Source: CAWAND01 sp963783335 (GTDB lineage: Bacteria; Chloroflexota; Anaerolineae; Anaerolineales; E44-bin32). From it: 64,000 nucleotides of DNA. This document shows positions 26,357 through 35,500 of this stretch, piece by piece; the first letter of the stretch is position 1, and each line of letters opens with the position of its first letter. The notes beneath the pieces were generated by a model, which did no database searches, was not told the origin of the DNA, and saw only the letters and a program-made list of their open reading frames with translations. The stretch spans positions 610,305 to 674,304 of the forward strand of contig CAWAND010000004.1 in NCBI GenBank assembly GCA_963783335.1, in the 5' to 3' direction. The position numbers and the translations under genes are program-made.

Positions 26357-27667
26357 TCAGGAGGGAGTCTGGCCCTTGTTTTGGCGCACGCGGTCAAGCA
26401 GATCGGGGAGCTTTCCTGTTTCGCTGTAGCCGGAGGCGCCGCGCCGCATCGCCTGGCGCCCTTCCTCCTCGCTGAGGACATCGGCCATCACGAAAATCTT
26501 GGATTGCGGGGAGATCTGGCGCAAGCCACGGATGAGCCAGTAGTCCCGCTCTTGGGCAAGCTTGTCGTTGACCAGCGCAATCCCCGGCGGTACGCGTTCT
26601 GCAAGTGCCATGGCTTCGGAGGCGGTGCGAGCTTCGCTGACTCTATAGTTCTCCCCCTGGATGGTCATCACCATCCGTTCTCTCAGGTGATCGTCTGATT
26701 CGACAATCAGGACACGTCCCAATGGCTCCAGCCCTGAGGTGAGCACGGCCTGTATGGCCGAGACCAAGGCGCCAGTGTCCTGGTGGCGTGGCAGGAAGCT
26801 GACGGCTCCCATGCTGACGCCGCCCATGGCGTCATCGGCAGACGTGAGGAAGAGTACGGGCGTGTTCCGGGTGCGCCGATCGTACTTCAGGATGGCAGCC
26901 ACCTCGAAAGCGGTCGGCGACCGGGCCAGCAAATCCAACAGAACCATGTCCGGAAGGACCTTGCGAGCCAAGGAGAGGACTTCTTCCCCGCTTTCCGCCA
27001 TCACCACATGGTGGTCTTGGGCCTCGAGATCGCGCGCCAAGATCACGCGCAACTCAGGGTCTTCTACCATCAGGAGCAATGTCTTGGCCTCGTCGCCACC
27101 GTCGGGCAGCCGGGTCTGGACGGCTTGTCTCAGCGAGCTGACATCCGTGGCAGACTCATTGGCCGCCCACAACGGCAGCGCCAGGCCAAAGCGGGTTTCT
27201 TTGGCCTGGTCGGACTCAAGCCAGAAGCCGGGACCAAAATCCGAAAGCAGAGTCTCACAGTCTGCAATCGGCCAGTCGCGCTCGTCGGGCGGACGGCCGA
27301 ACTGCGCCATCACGTCCAGTGCGCCTGTTCCATCGTCGGCAAAGGAGATCCTCAGAAGTGCCCAAGGTCCTGATCGGCTCAGCTCGTCCGGTTCACCACC
27401 CATCACGCGGAGCGTTGTCGGACTGTCCCCGGCGGACAGGAGTTCAAGGCGGACCGTCACTTCGTGGCCAGGTGTAAGGATCCCGGCGCGCGCCAGAAGG
27501 CAGGCGACCGTCGAAACCAGCTCCGCCTGATCGGCCTTCACCGCCGGCAGATGGGCCGGGAATTCGGCCACGATCGTGACCTGCCGCCCAGCCATGTGCA
27601 GGCTGCTGATATCGGTCGCTTGCTCGATGACTTGGGGAAGTTCTACGGCCGCCCCGCGGGACTCCAA
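26357..27667 (-). CDS. Degenerate kinase-like domain fused to two receiver domains
   Basis: A 436-residue protein. Residues 1-~185 resemble a histidine-kinase HATPase domain but lack clear N, G1 and G2 boxes. Two receiver domains follow: ~197-315 keeps a phospho-acceptor-like Asp (M-V-L-L-D-L-L), while ~320-430 reads A-L-V-N-D at that place and has lost the K-P loop. No output domain is seen. The start is TTG 27667, preceded by GGAGGG; the open frame reaches a stop about 50 bp upstream with no better start. It is divergent from the SpoIIE-type phosphatase at 27805, a likely functional partner (inference). Confidence 0.7.
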   Translation of the reverse strand: MESRGAAVELPQVIEQATDISSLHMAGRQVTIVAEFPAHLPAVKADQAELVSTVACLLARAGILTPGHEVTVRLELLSAGDSPTTLRVMGGEPDELSRSGPWALLRISFADDGTGALDVMAQFGRPPDERDWPIADCETLLSDFGPGFWLESDQAKETRFGLALPLWAANESATDVSSLRQAVQTRLPDGGDEAKTLLLMVEDPELRVILARDLEAQDHHVVMAESGEEVLSLARKVLPDMVLLDLLARSPTAFEVAAILKYDRRTRNTPVLFLTSADDAMGGVSMGAVSFLPRHQDTGALVSAIQAVLTSGLEPLGRVLIVESDDHLRERMVMTIQGENYRVSEARTASEAMALAERVPPGIALVNDKLAQERDYWLIRGLRQISPQSKIFVMADVLSEEEGRQAMRRGASGYSETGKLPDLLDRVRQNKGQTPS

Positions 27668-27768
27668 AAGGTCAACCCTCCATACCTGACGAAAGTGATG
27701 TCTTGCTTCTGCGCCACCCTACCTCATGACTTTATCCGATGTGTTACGCATCGGACCTTGCCATCGCC

Positions 27769-27797
27769 TTACAAAACCTTGGCCGGCGATGTACAAT
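27769..27797 (+). promoter_or_regulatory. Promoter of the SpoIIE-type phosphatase gene, leaderless
   Basis: TTACAA (27769-27774), 17 bp spacer, TACAAT (27792-27797), then 7 bp to GTG 27805. Confidence 0.6.
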
Positions 27798-27804
27798 CCA
27801 ACTC

Positions 27805-28512
27805 GTGATGGAAGCTCGTATCGCCGTGGCCAAGGTTGGAAAGTACGCTACCTCCGAGAGTGGCGACACGCTCGAGATGGTCGAGCGACCCACAGGAGGC
27901 ATCTCCTTCGTTCTGGCCGACGGTCAGCGGTCCGGAAAATCCGCCAAAGCCATCTCCAACGTCGTCGCCCGCAAGGCCATCAGCCTGCTGGCCGAAGGCG
28001 TTCGTGATGGTGCTGCGGCGCGGGCTGCTTCTGACTATTTATACACCTATAGGGCCGGGAAGGTCCTCGCCACGCTCAACATTCTGTCCATCGATCTTCT
28101 CACGGAGACGCTGGTCATTGTGCGCAATAGCCCGTCACCCGTGCACATACTCGAAGACGGATCCATGCGTGTTCTTGAAGGGTCAGACGACCCGGTGGGA
28201 ACTCGAAGGGGCATTCGTCCCGCCATTGAAGAAATCCCTCTCACGAGCGGCCTGCGGGCGGTCATGTACACCGACGGTGTCACCCATGCCGGCAGTCGTC
28301 GTGGGAAATCCTTCGACGTACCAGGGGCACTGAAAGCCCTGAATGAGGGGGGAAGCCAGGATCCTGAAACTTGGGCCAACCATCTGCTGGAAACTGCGGT
28401 CGAGCTCGACGAAGGTCGACCGGGCGATGACATCAGCATCCTGGTGGCCATCATCGCAGATTCGGCCGATGACGACGCTCGACGCATGACGGTCCAGATC
28501 CCACTCCCCTAA
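27805..28512 (+). CDS. SpoIIE/PP2C-type serine phosphatase
   Basis: A 235-residue stand-alone PP2C-like domain. Metal-binding acidic residues appear in F-V-L-A-D-G-Q-R-S-G-K-S, Y-T-D-G-V-T and G-D-D-I-S-I-L. SpoIIE-family enzymes dephosphorylate anti-sigma-factor antagonists in partner-switching pathways. No sensor domain is fused, so regulation may come from the divergent receiver protein at 26357-27667. The start is GTG 27805 or ATG 27808, both immediately after a TTACAA-N17-TACAAT promoter. Confidence 0.82.
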   Translation: MMEARIAVAKVGKYATSESGDTLEMVERPTGGISFVLADGQRSGKSAKAISNVVARKAISLLAEGVRDGAAARAASDYLYTYRAGKVLATLNILSIDLLTETLVIVRNSPSPVHILEDGSMRVLEGSDDPVGTRRGIRPAIEEIPLTSGLRAVMYTDGVTHAGSRRGKSFDVPGALKALNEGGSQDPETWANHLLETAVELDEGRPGDDISILVAIIADSADDDARRMTVQIPLP

Positions 28513-28538
28513 GGGTCAGTCTCGGTCCGGAGGTCAAG

Positions 28539-28916
28539 ATGGCCGGTAACTCCGAACCCAAGATCGCCATCGTTGGGCCGTGTGCGTCGGGCAAATCCAC
28601 CTTGGCAAGCCGACTCCAAGCCCTGGGATACAATGCCCGCCAGATCGCCCAGGAGCATTCCTTCGTCCCCGACATGTGGCAAGTGTTGACCCAGCCAGAC
28701 ATTTTGATCTTTCTCGACGCCAGCTTTGAAACCTGCACTCAGCGCAAGCAGCTCGACTGGAACATGGCTGAGTACCAGGAGCAGCAGCGCCGCCTGAGGC
28801 ACGCCCGGGAGAACTGCGACATCCTGCTGGACACCACGGACCTGTCCCCGGAAGACGTCGCCAAGCAGGTCGCCTCGGCCCTCCCCGGTGGACAGGCATC
28901 AGACGTAGGGGTATAA
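28539..28916 (+). CDS. Small P-loop nucleotide-binding protein
   Basis: A 125-residue protein with a Walker A motif (G-P-C-A-S-G-K-S-T) near residue 13 and I-F-L-D-A-S near residue 65. It resembles small kinases of the AAA_18/cytidylate-kinase kind, but has no identifiable substrate loop. GGAGG precedes the ATG and the gene follows the phosphatase by 26 bp. The secD promoter lies within its last 28 bp. Function unknown. Confidence 0.75.
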   Translation: MAGNSEPKIAIVGPCASGKSTLASRLQALGYNARQIAQEHSFVPDMWQVLTQPDILIFLDASFETCTQRKQLDWNMAEYQEQQRRLRHARENCDILLDTTDLSPEDVAKQVASALPGGQASDVGV

Positions 28917-28917
28917 T
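28889..28917 (+). promoter_or_regulatory. Strong promoter upstream of secD
   Basis: TGGACA (28889-28894), 17 bp spacer, perfect TATAAT (28912-28917) overlapping the stop of the P-loop gene. Predicted start is near 28924, a few bases before a terminator-like hairpin. Confidence 0.7.
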
Positions 28918-28927
28918 CCCGATTGCC

Positions 28928-28967
28928 AGCCCTCCGGCAAAGGCACATGTCGAGGGCTCGTTTTTTT
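28928..28967 (+). terminator. Terminator/attenuator in the secD leader
   Basis: AGCCCTC (28928-28934) pairs with GAGGGCT (28952-28958) across a 17 nt loop, then C-G-T7. It begins about 4 nt after the predicted transcription start, so it may both end upstream transcripts and attenuate secDF. Confidence 0.6.
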
Positions 28968-28992
28968 GCCTACCATGGAGAGTGGCCCAAGC

Positions 28993-30501
28993 ATGGGACA
29001 ACGCTACCGACGTTTCATTATCCCTGTTCTGATCGTCATCGCCGCCGCAGTTTGGCTCGTTCTGCCCACCAACCCCGGGATCCACATCGGCCCCATCAAC
29101 CGCGATGTCCAGATCGTTCGTGGGCTGGATCTGCAAGGCGGTCTGCGAGTACTGCTCGAGGCCGACCTGCCGGATACCGTGAACATCACGAGCGATCAGA
29201 TGAACACGGCGCGCAACATCGTCGAAAACCGGGTCAACGGGCTGGGCGTGAGCGAGCCGGTCGTCCAAGTGGCCGGAAATCGGCGCATCCTGGTCGAGCT
29301 GCCGGGCGTCTCCGATCCCCAAGAGGCCATCAACACCATCAAGGAAACTGGCCTGCTCGAGTTTGTGGCATTGGACAATCAGCAGGAAGCTCTGACCTTG
29401 GTCGGCCAGACGATCAAAACAGACTTCGGGCAATCCAACAGCACCCAGGTTCAACCCACACCGGGTCCCGGCACACCGCAGGCAACAACACCGCCCAGCA
29501 CGGCCACCACCGCCCCGACTGCCACCGCCACCGCTTCGCCGGATCTGACGGGTACGCCGGAACCCACGACTGCGGCGACAGCCGCCGCTGGATCGGCTGC
29601 CAGCCCAACGCCCACCGGGCCGAATAAGGTCTTCCACACAGTCATGACCGGTACGGCGTTGAGCGGGGCGCAGGCCGGCCGCAATCCAACAACCGGTGAG
29701 TATTTGGTGCAGTTCCAATTGACCAATGAGGGTTCCAAGATCTTTGGCGATTACACCAGCAGCCATGTTGGCGGATACTTGGCAATTGTGCTGGACAACA
29801 AGGTCATTTCAGCCCCGCGCATCAACTCTGCTATCGTGGGCGGGAGCGGTGAGATTACCGGCAGCTTCACCCAGCAGGAAGCCAACAACCTGGCAGTCCA
29901 GCTGCGCTACGGCTCGCTGCCTATTCCGCTCAAGGTGGCCGAGATCAACAGTGTCGGCCCAACCCTTGGGCAGGACTCGCTGCGTAAGAGCGCCATCGCC
30001 GGCGTGGTTGGACTGCTGGTCGTGATCGCATTCATGGCTCTCTACTACCGGCTTCCGGGCCTCGTGGCAGATCTGGCGCTGCTCTCCTATGCCGCCATCA
30101 CGTTCTCCCTTTTCAAGCTCATCCCTGTCACGCTGACTTTGCCCGGCATTGCCGGCTTCGTCCTATCCATCGGCGTAGCGGTCGACGCCAACATCCTGAT
30201 CTTCGAACGGATGAAAGAGGAGCTTCGCGCCGGCAAGTCGCTGGTACATGCCATCGATCTCGGCTTTTCACGGGCCTGGCCGTCGATTCGGGATTCGAAC
30301 CTATCCACCCTGATCACCTGCGCCATCCTCTTCTGGTTCGGCAATACTTTCGGTGCCAGCATCGTCAAGGGCTTCGCCCTCACCCTGGCCATTGGCGTGC
30401 TGGTCAGCCTCTTCACCGCCATCACCGCCACCCGGGTCTTCCTGCACACCGTGCTGGACAACCTTGAGATGGCCAAGCACCCTCGTTGGTTCGGGGTCTA
30501 G
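28993..30501 (+). CDS. secD: Protein translocase subunit SecD with Thr/Pro-rich insert
   Basis: A 502-residue membrane protein that assists SecYEG using the proton gradient. R-G-L-D-L-Q-G-G near residue 40, the P1 domain and six membrane helices with G-V-A-V-D-A-N-I-L-I-F-E-R are diagnostic. Unusually, about 55 residues rich in Thr, Pro and Ala (roughly residues 156-212) are inserted in the extracytoplasmic domain. ATG 28993 is chosen because GGAG lies upstream; ATG 28975 is possible. secF follows after 9 bp. Confidence 0.93.
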   Translation: MGQRYRRFIIPVLIVIAAAVWLVLPTNPGIHIGPINRDVQIVRGLDLQGGLRVLLEADLPDTVNITSDQMNTARNIVENRVNGLGVSEPVVQVAGNRRILVELPGVSDPQEAINTIKETGLLEFVALDNQQEALTLVGQTIKTDFGQSNSTQVQPTPGPGTPQATTPPSTATTAPTATATASPDLTGTPEPTTAATAAAGSAASPTPTGPNKVFHTVMTGTALSGAQAGRNPTTGEYLVQFQLTNEGSKIFGDYTSSHVGGYLAIVLDNKVISAPRINSAIVGGSGEITGSFTQQEANNLAVQLRYGSLPIPLKVAEINSVGPTLGQDSLRKSAIAGVVGLLVVIAFMALYYRLPGLVADLALLSYAAITFSLFKLIPVTLTLPGIAGFVLSIGVAVDANILIFERMKEELRAGKSLVHAIDLGFSRAWPSIRDSNLSTLITCAILFWFGNTFGASIVKGFALTLAIGVLVSLFTAITATRVFLHTVLDNLEMAKHPRWFGV

Positions 30502-30510
30502 GAGTCCCGC

Positions 30511-31434
30511 ATGCTCGATATCGTCGGAAAACGCTACTGGTTCTTTGCGATTTCTCTGGTTGTGATTGTCCCCGGCCTGATCGCGCTTGCGATTTGGGGC
30601 TTCCCACTGGCGATCGACTTCACCGGCGGGAGCTTGCTCGAAGTCCAGTTTCCCAGCGGCCAGACCCCGCAGCCGGCCGAAGTCGTGGCACTTTACCAGG
30701 ACCTTGGCATCGGCGATCCCATTGCCCAGACATCCGGCGACACAAACATCCTGGTACGCTCCAAGCAGATTGACCAGAACGACGAAGCGGCCATTGTGAA
30801 AGAGATGAACACCCGCTTCAATACGCAAGTGACCGTGCTCAGTTTTGAGTCGGTCGGGCCCTCGATCGGCGCACTGGTCGCCGAACGTGCAGCGGGCGCC
30901 GTCGGGTTGGCGACGCTGGGCATCCTGGGCTTCATCACCTACGCGTTTCGTGGCGTGAAGCATGCCATTCGCTACGGCGTGGCAGCCATTATCGCCATGC
31001 TGCACGATGTCGCAGTTGTGATCGGCGTGGAGGCCATCCTGGGGCACTTCTTGGGCTGGCAGGTGGACGCCTTGTTCTTGACGGCACTGCTGACGGTCAT
31101 TGGCTTTTCAGTTCACGACTTCATCGTGGTGTTCGACCGTATCCGTGAGAATGCGAACGTGCACCGCCGGCTGCAATATGAGACCTTGGTCAACCATTCG
31201 ATTGTCCAGACGCTTGACCGCTCGATCAACACCCAGCTCACGGTGGCCCTGACCTTGTTGGCGCTGCTCCTGCTGGGCGGCGTGACGACCCGGCACTTCG
31301 TCACCATCCTGTTGGTGGGTGTCTTCAGCGGCACGTATTCTTCGATCTTCAACGCCTCCCCGATTCTGGTGGTCTGGGAGAATCGTGAGTGGACCACGTG
31401 GTTCCGACGCAGGGCGGCTGCCGCCAGCAGTTGA
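30511..31434 (+). CDS. secF: Protein translocase subunit SecF
   Basis: A 307-residue partner of SecD. F-T-G-G-S-L-L-E-V-Q-F follows the first helix, and the five later helices contain V-I-G-F-S-V-H-D-F-I-V-V-F-D-R-I-R-E-N, the family signature. AGGAG precedes the ATG. Ends in R-R-R-A-A-A-A-S-S. Confidence 0.95.
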   Translation: MLDIVGKRYWFFAISLVVIVPGLIALAIWGFPLAIDFTGGSLLEVQFPSGQTPQPAEVVALYQDLGIGDPIAQTSGDTNILVRSKQIDQNDEAAIVKEMNTRFNTQVTVLSFESVGPSIGALVAERAAGAVGLATLGILGFITYAFRGVKHAIRYGVAAIIAMLHDVAVVIGVEAILGHFLGWQVDALFLTALLTVIGFSVHDFIVVFDRIRENANVHRRLQYETLVNHSIVQTLDRSINTQLTVALTLLALLLLGGVTTRHFVTILLVGVFSGTYSSIFNASPILVVWENREWTTWFRRRAAAASS

Positions 31435-31465
31435 TGCAGCCCGGCTGATCAAGCAGTTCATCCAG

Positions 31466-31494
31466 GCGCCCCCGCAGTGCGGGGGCGCTTTTTT
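31466..31494 (+). terminator. Intrinsic terminator of secDF
   Basis: Perfect 10 bp stem GCGCCCCCGC/GCGGGGGCGC, loop AGT, then TTTTTT. Confidence 0.92.
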
Positions 31495-31575
31495 GTCCCT
31501 TGCGGTTCATGCAGCCAAGCCCGGATTGGTTGGGGTCCCTCCCTCCGTGTCAGTTGGAGAAAGGAAGGGAGACTG

Positions 31576-32541
31576 TCAGGGTGTCGGGGATTGATCCAGC
31601 ATTTTGCACGCCATTTCTAGGGAACGCAGCTGCTCGGCCATATCCTGAAGCACATCGCGGCCACGATAGCTTCTGCGACCATAGCGGAGCAGCGACAGAT
31701 CTTGGCCCAAGCGAGCCACAGCGACCTCGAGACGGCTGGCAACGTCGGGCGGCGCCCCCTGCCCAAGTTCCTCGATGACGACGACGCGTTCCACGCCATC
31801 ATCCTGCGGGCCGAGGGCGCTGGCCCGCAGCCTTAGCTTGCGTCCACCCAGCTCAACGTACTTCTCCAAGGGCCCGCCGTTCCCATTCATCAACCCCTCC
31901 AGGAATCCGGATATCGGGCGCCCGTCCGAGATGGCATCCTCGGCGAGCCAACTCTCGGCGGCGGGGTTTTTGGCCATATGCCGCCCATTCACCGAAGCCA
32001 GAATGATTCCCTGCGGAAGTTGGGCAAGCAGCTCTCGGTAGGTCTTTTCCTGTCGCTGAAGCTGCCGGAAGCGGTCGGTGACCTCATCCTCAAGCATGTC
32101 ACCGCGGCGTTTCTGCGCCTTGGCCATGCGGAGGTTGTCCAGCGTCAGGCGCCGGTACTCGAGCGCTCGCTCAACGGCGCTTGAGATCACGCTGATATGG
32201 TCAAAAGGCTTGGTCAGGTAGCTGAAGGCGCCGTTGTTGAGCGCATCAATGGCGTTTTCCATGGTGGCGTTGGCGGTGACGATGATCACCTGCATGTTGG
32301 GATCGCGGTGCTTGGCCTCGGTCAGGATCTCTAGCCCCGAGTAGCCGGGCATGTTGATATCGGTAACCACCAGATCAAAGGGATGACGCAGCAGGGCGTC
32401 CATCGCCTCCCGCCCGTCGTTGGCCCGGGTAACCCGATGGCCGAGACGTTGAACCCGGCGGGCGATGAGCTCAAGCATATCGGTCTCATCTTCAGCGACC
32501 AACACATGGGCTTCCATGGAGGGAGTAGGCCGAGCGCTCAT
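31576..32541 (-). CDS. Response regulator with receiver and PAS-like domain
   Basis: A 321-residue protein. The receiver domain (residues ~10-125) has E-D-E, the phospho-acceptor in V-V-T-D-I-N-M-P, T-A-N and K-P-F. A coiled-coil-like linker, a PAS-like segment (L-P-Q-G-I-I-L-A-S-V-N-G) and a C-terminal helical part follow. No DNA-binding or enzymatic domain is seen. ATG 32541 overlaps the stop of the giant adhesin gene (ATGA), so the two are translationally coupled. Last gene of the minus-strand signalling operon. Confidence 0.82.
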   Translation of the reverse strand: MSARPTPSMEAHVLVAEDETDMLELIARRVQRLGHRVTRANDGREAMDALLRHPFDLVVTDINMPGYSGLEILTEAKHRDPNMQVIIVTANATMENAIDALNNGAFSYLTKPFDHISVISSAVERALEYRRLTLDNLRMAKAQKRRGDMLEDEVTDRFRQLQRQEKTYRELLAQLPQGIILASVNGRHMAKNPAAESWLAEDAISDGRPISGFLEGLMNGNGGPLEKYVELGGRKLRLRASALGPQDDGVERVVVIEELGQGAPPDVASRLEVAVARLGQDLSLLRYGRRSYRGRDVLQDMAEQLRSLEMACKMLDQSPTP

Positions 32542-35500
32542 GAACCGTCCTGACCTTTCCGTTCCTTTCGAAGGCCAAGCATCCAGCCCAGCCAGGCCAA
32601 CGGAAGCAAGAGCTGGAGCCACGACCAGAGCCCGGACCCGGAGAGATTCGTCGGGCCGGCGGATGAGGCTGCCACGGGTTGCTCGGTCGCCGTTGGCTCC
32701 GGATCGGGTGTATCGCTGGGCGATGCTGGAGGCGGAGCCGGATCGCCGGCAGCCGACGGAACAGGTGTGTCCGTGGCCCCGCTACCGCCCGTCGCATCTG
32801 AAGTGGCCGGCACGGCGGTATCAGCCGGCGAACCGCCGCCAGGCGTGGAGGATGCCGCGACGGGCGTATCGCTTGCCCTCCCGCCGCTATCGGTCGTCGC
32901 TGTGGGCGATCCCTGTTCGGCCGTAGCTGAAGCCGGAACGGGGGTGTCGGTCGCAGCCCCGCCGCCATCAGGGGTGGCTGAGGCGGCCGCAGGAGTGTCG
33001 GTCGGCGTGGCATCAGGATCGACGGTCGCCGTAGCGCCCCCGTTGTCCGGGGTGGCGCTGACGGTTGCCGGTGTTCCGGTGGTTGTGGCCGTCGCCGATG
33101 CCGCGCCGGCGCCCCCGGCACCTCCGCTGGCTTCCAGGGTCGGCGTAGGGCTCTCCGGGGCGATCGACAGGGCGCTGAAGGAGCTGAAAGCGGCCAGCGG
33201 AGCGGCCGGAACATCAATCGTGGATGTATCCGAATCCGAAGTTCCGTTGGCGGACGAGATGCTGGCAGTCACCTCGCAGTGGGTGCCGTCCCCGCCGGAT
33301 CGCACGCGAACATCCTTGAAAGCAGCTGCGCCCTGGCCCATCGTGCCGGAGTAGATCGGGTTCCCCGTCTGCAGCGTGCAACTGCCTACGATCGAGACGT
33401 TGACCTGCACGCTGTACGCCGTCCCCGGTCCATCATTCCAGAAGGAGGCGGTGAACGTCGTGCTCGAATGGGCACTGGGCGTGGCGCTGTCCGGATCGAG
33501 CTGGACGGTGAGCTGCGGTTGGATGAAGTGGACCGTCACCGTGGCGCTGTCGCATTGGGGACCGCCAGAGCCGTCCGACGCTTGACCCGTATCACACACC
33601 TGATAGGTGTAGGTCACCAGGGTTTGTGGGCCTCCGGCCGGATCGTCTGTGAAAGTGATGGCCCCGGTGGATAGGTTAACACTCGTCGAGCCTCGGGCAG
33701 CCGCCGTGGTGACCGTCACGCTGGAGGGGTCAAGGTGTCCTTCCTGGTCGAAGTCGTTGCTCAGCACGTCCGTGGTCGTCGAACCGCCCTGGTCGATCGT
33801 GCCGGCATCGTCCGGATTGGCAGCCGGCGGGTCATTGATCGGGTTCACCGTAAGCGTCACGGTGGCGTTCCCCGAGTCCATGCCGCCGTCCGTCGCATAG
33901 TATGTGAACGTATCGGTCCCGTTCCAATTCGAGTCGGGCGTGTAGCTGAAGGACCCGTCCGCGTTCAATGAGAAGGAGCTGGCGTGGGCGGGGCCCGAAA
34001 CCTGAACCGCCGTGATCGGGTCGCCGTTGGGGTCGCTGTCGTTCGCCAGAACCCCATCGGCCGCAGAGACAGCCAGGGATCCGCCATCCTCGTCGATCTG
34101 ATAGGCGGAAGCGGGAGGATCACTTACGGTGGGCGGCGATCCGATCGGGTCGTTGTTGGCCGTCGGCGGGTCGTTGATTATCACGGATACGTTCGCTGTC
34201 GGGCAAGGGCCATCATAGGGCGGCGAACCGGTATCGCACAACGTATAGGTGAACATGTCGGCAACCGTCGGGCTGTGGTAGCCGTTTGGATTGTAGGTGA
34301 TGGTGGTAGGCGGAGAACCACCGGACATCAAGACCGAGCCGTTTTGGTCCGAAGGGTCCTGGGCCGAGTCGATGTAAATGGTGTCACCTTCGACAGGGTC
34401 GCTATCGTTGTTCAACACCGGGAGGACCGTCGGAAGGGCAAGCTGGCTGATGGTGTAGCTGTCGTCGACCGCCTTCGGCTGGTCGTCCACAGCCGTCACC
34501 GTGACGTAAACGGTGGCCGTGTCGCACAACTGGGGCGTGCCGTCATCGCAAACCTGATAGGTGAAGCTGTCATCGCCGTTCCAGTTGGCCGCCGGCAGGT
34601 AACTCACAATGCTTCCGTTGTTCTGGATCGTGGCGCCATTGCCACTCGTATAGCTGAACGAATCGACGGTCAGGGTGTCGCCTATGTCGACATCGGTATC
34701 GTTGCTCAAGACGTCCAGAGTCACTGGCGCGCCCGGATCCTCGCTCATCGTGTAGCTGTCGTCGTTGGCCACTGGCGCGTCGTTGACATTGTTGATCGTC
34801 AGGTTGACGGTGCCCGTATCGCAACGCGCCGTGGGATCGCACACCTGGTATTGGAAGGAGTCCGACCCGTTGTAGTTCAGCTCGCCCGTGTAGCTGAAGG
34901 AGCCGTCGCTGGAAAGGCTGAAGCTCTGAGCGTGCGCCGGAGTGGCGACGGGCGTTGGATCGACCGTCAGCCCGAAGTTGGCGGGTGTGGGCGAAAGGTT
35001 GTCCGCATCAGTGTCGTTCGCAAGCACACCCGGGGCCGGGACCACCGTCGGCGTTTCTTCGTAAATCGTGTAGCTGTCGGTGTTGGCCACCGGGGTGTCT
35101 TCCACTGAAGTCACAGTAATGCTGGCGGTTGTGTCCGTCGTGCACGCCCCATCCGAGTCACACGCCTGGTAGGTGAAGCTATCCGGCCCGTAGTAGTTGG
35201 GGTTGGGCGAGTAGGTGAAGCTTCCGTCCGAGTAAAGCGTCAAGCTGCCATGCGTGACGTCGTCGACGCGTGATGCCGTCAGCCCAGCGTAGAACGGCGC
35301 AGAAAGGTTATCCGGATCGCTGTCGTTGCCCAGCACGCCGGGTGACGTCACGTTGAGCGTGCTGTCCTCGTTGATCGTATAGTCTCCCGGGGTAGCCGGG
35401 TCGTCGCTGCCCACTGGGGTGTCATTGACATTGTTGATCGTCAAACTCACGGTGCCGGTGTCGCACAAGTGCGGTGTGGTCGGGCTGTCGCACACCTCGT

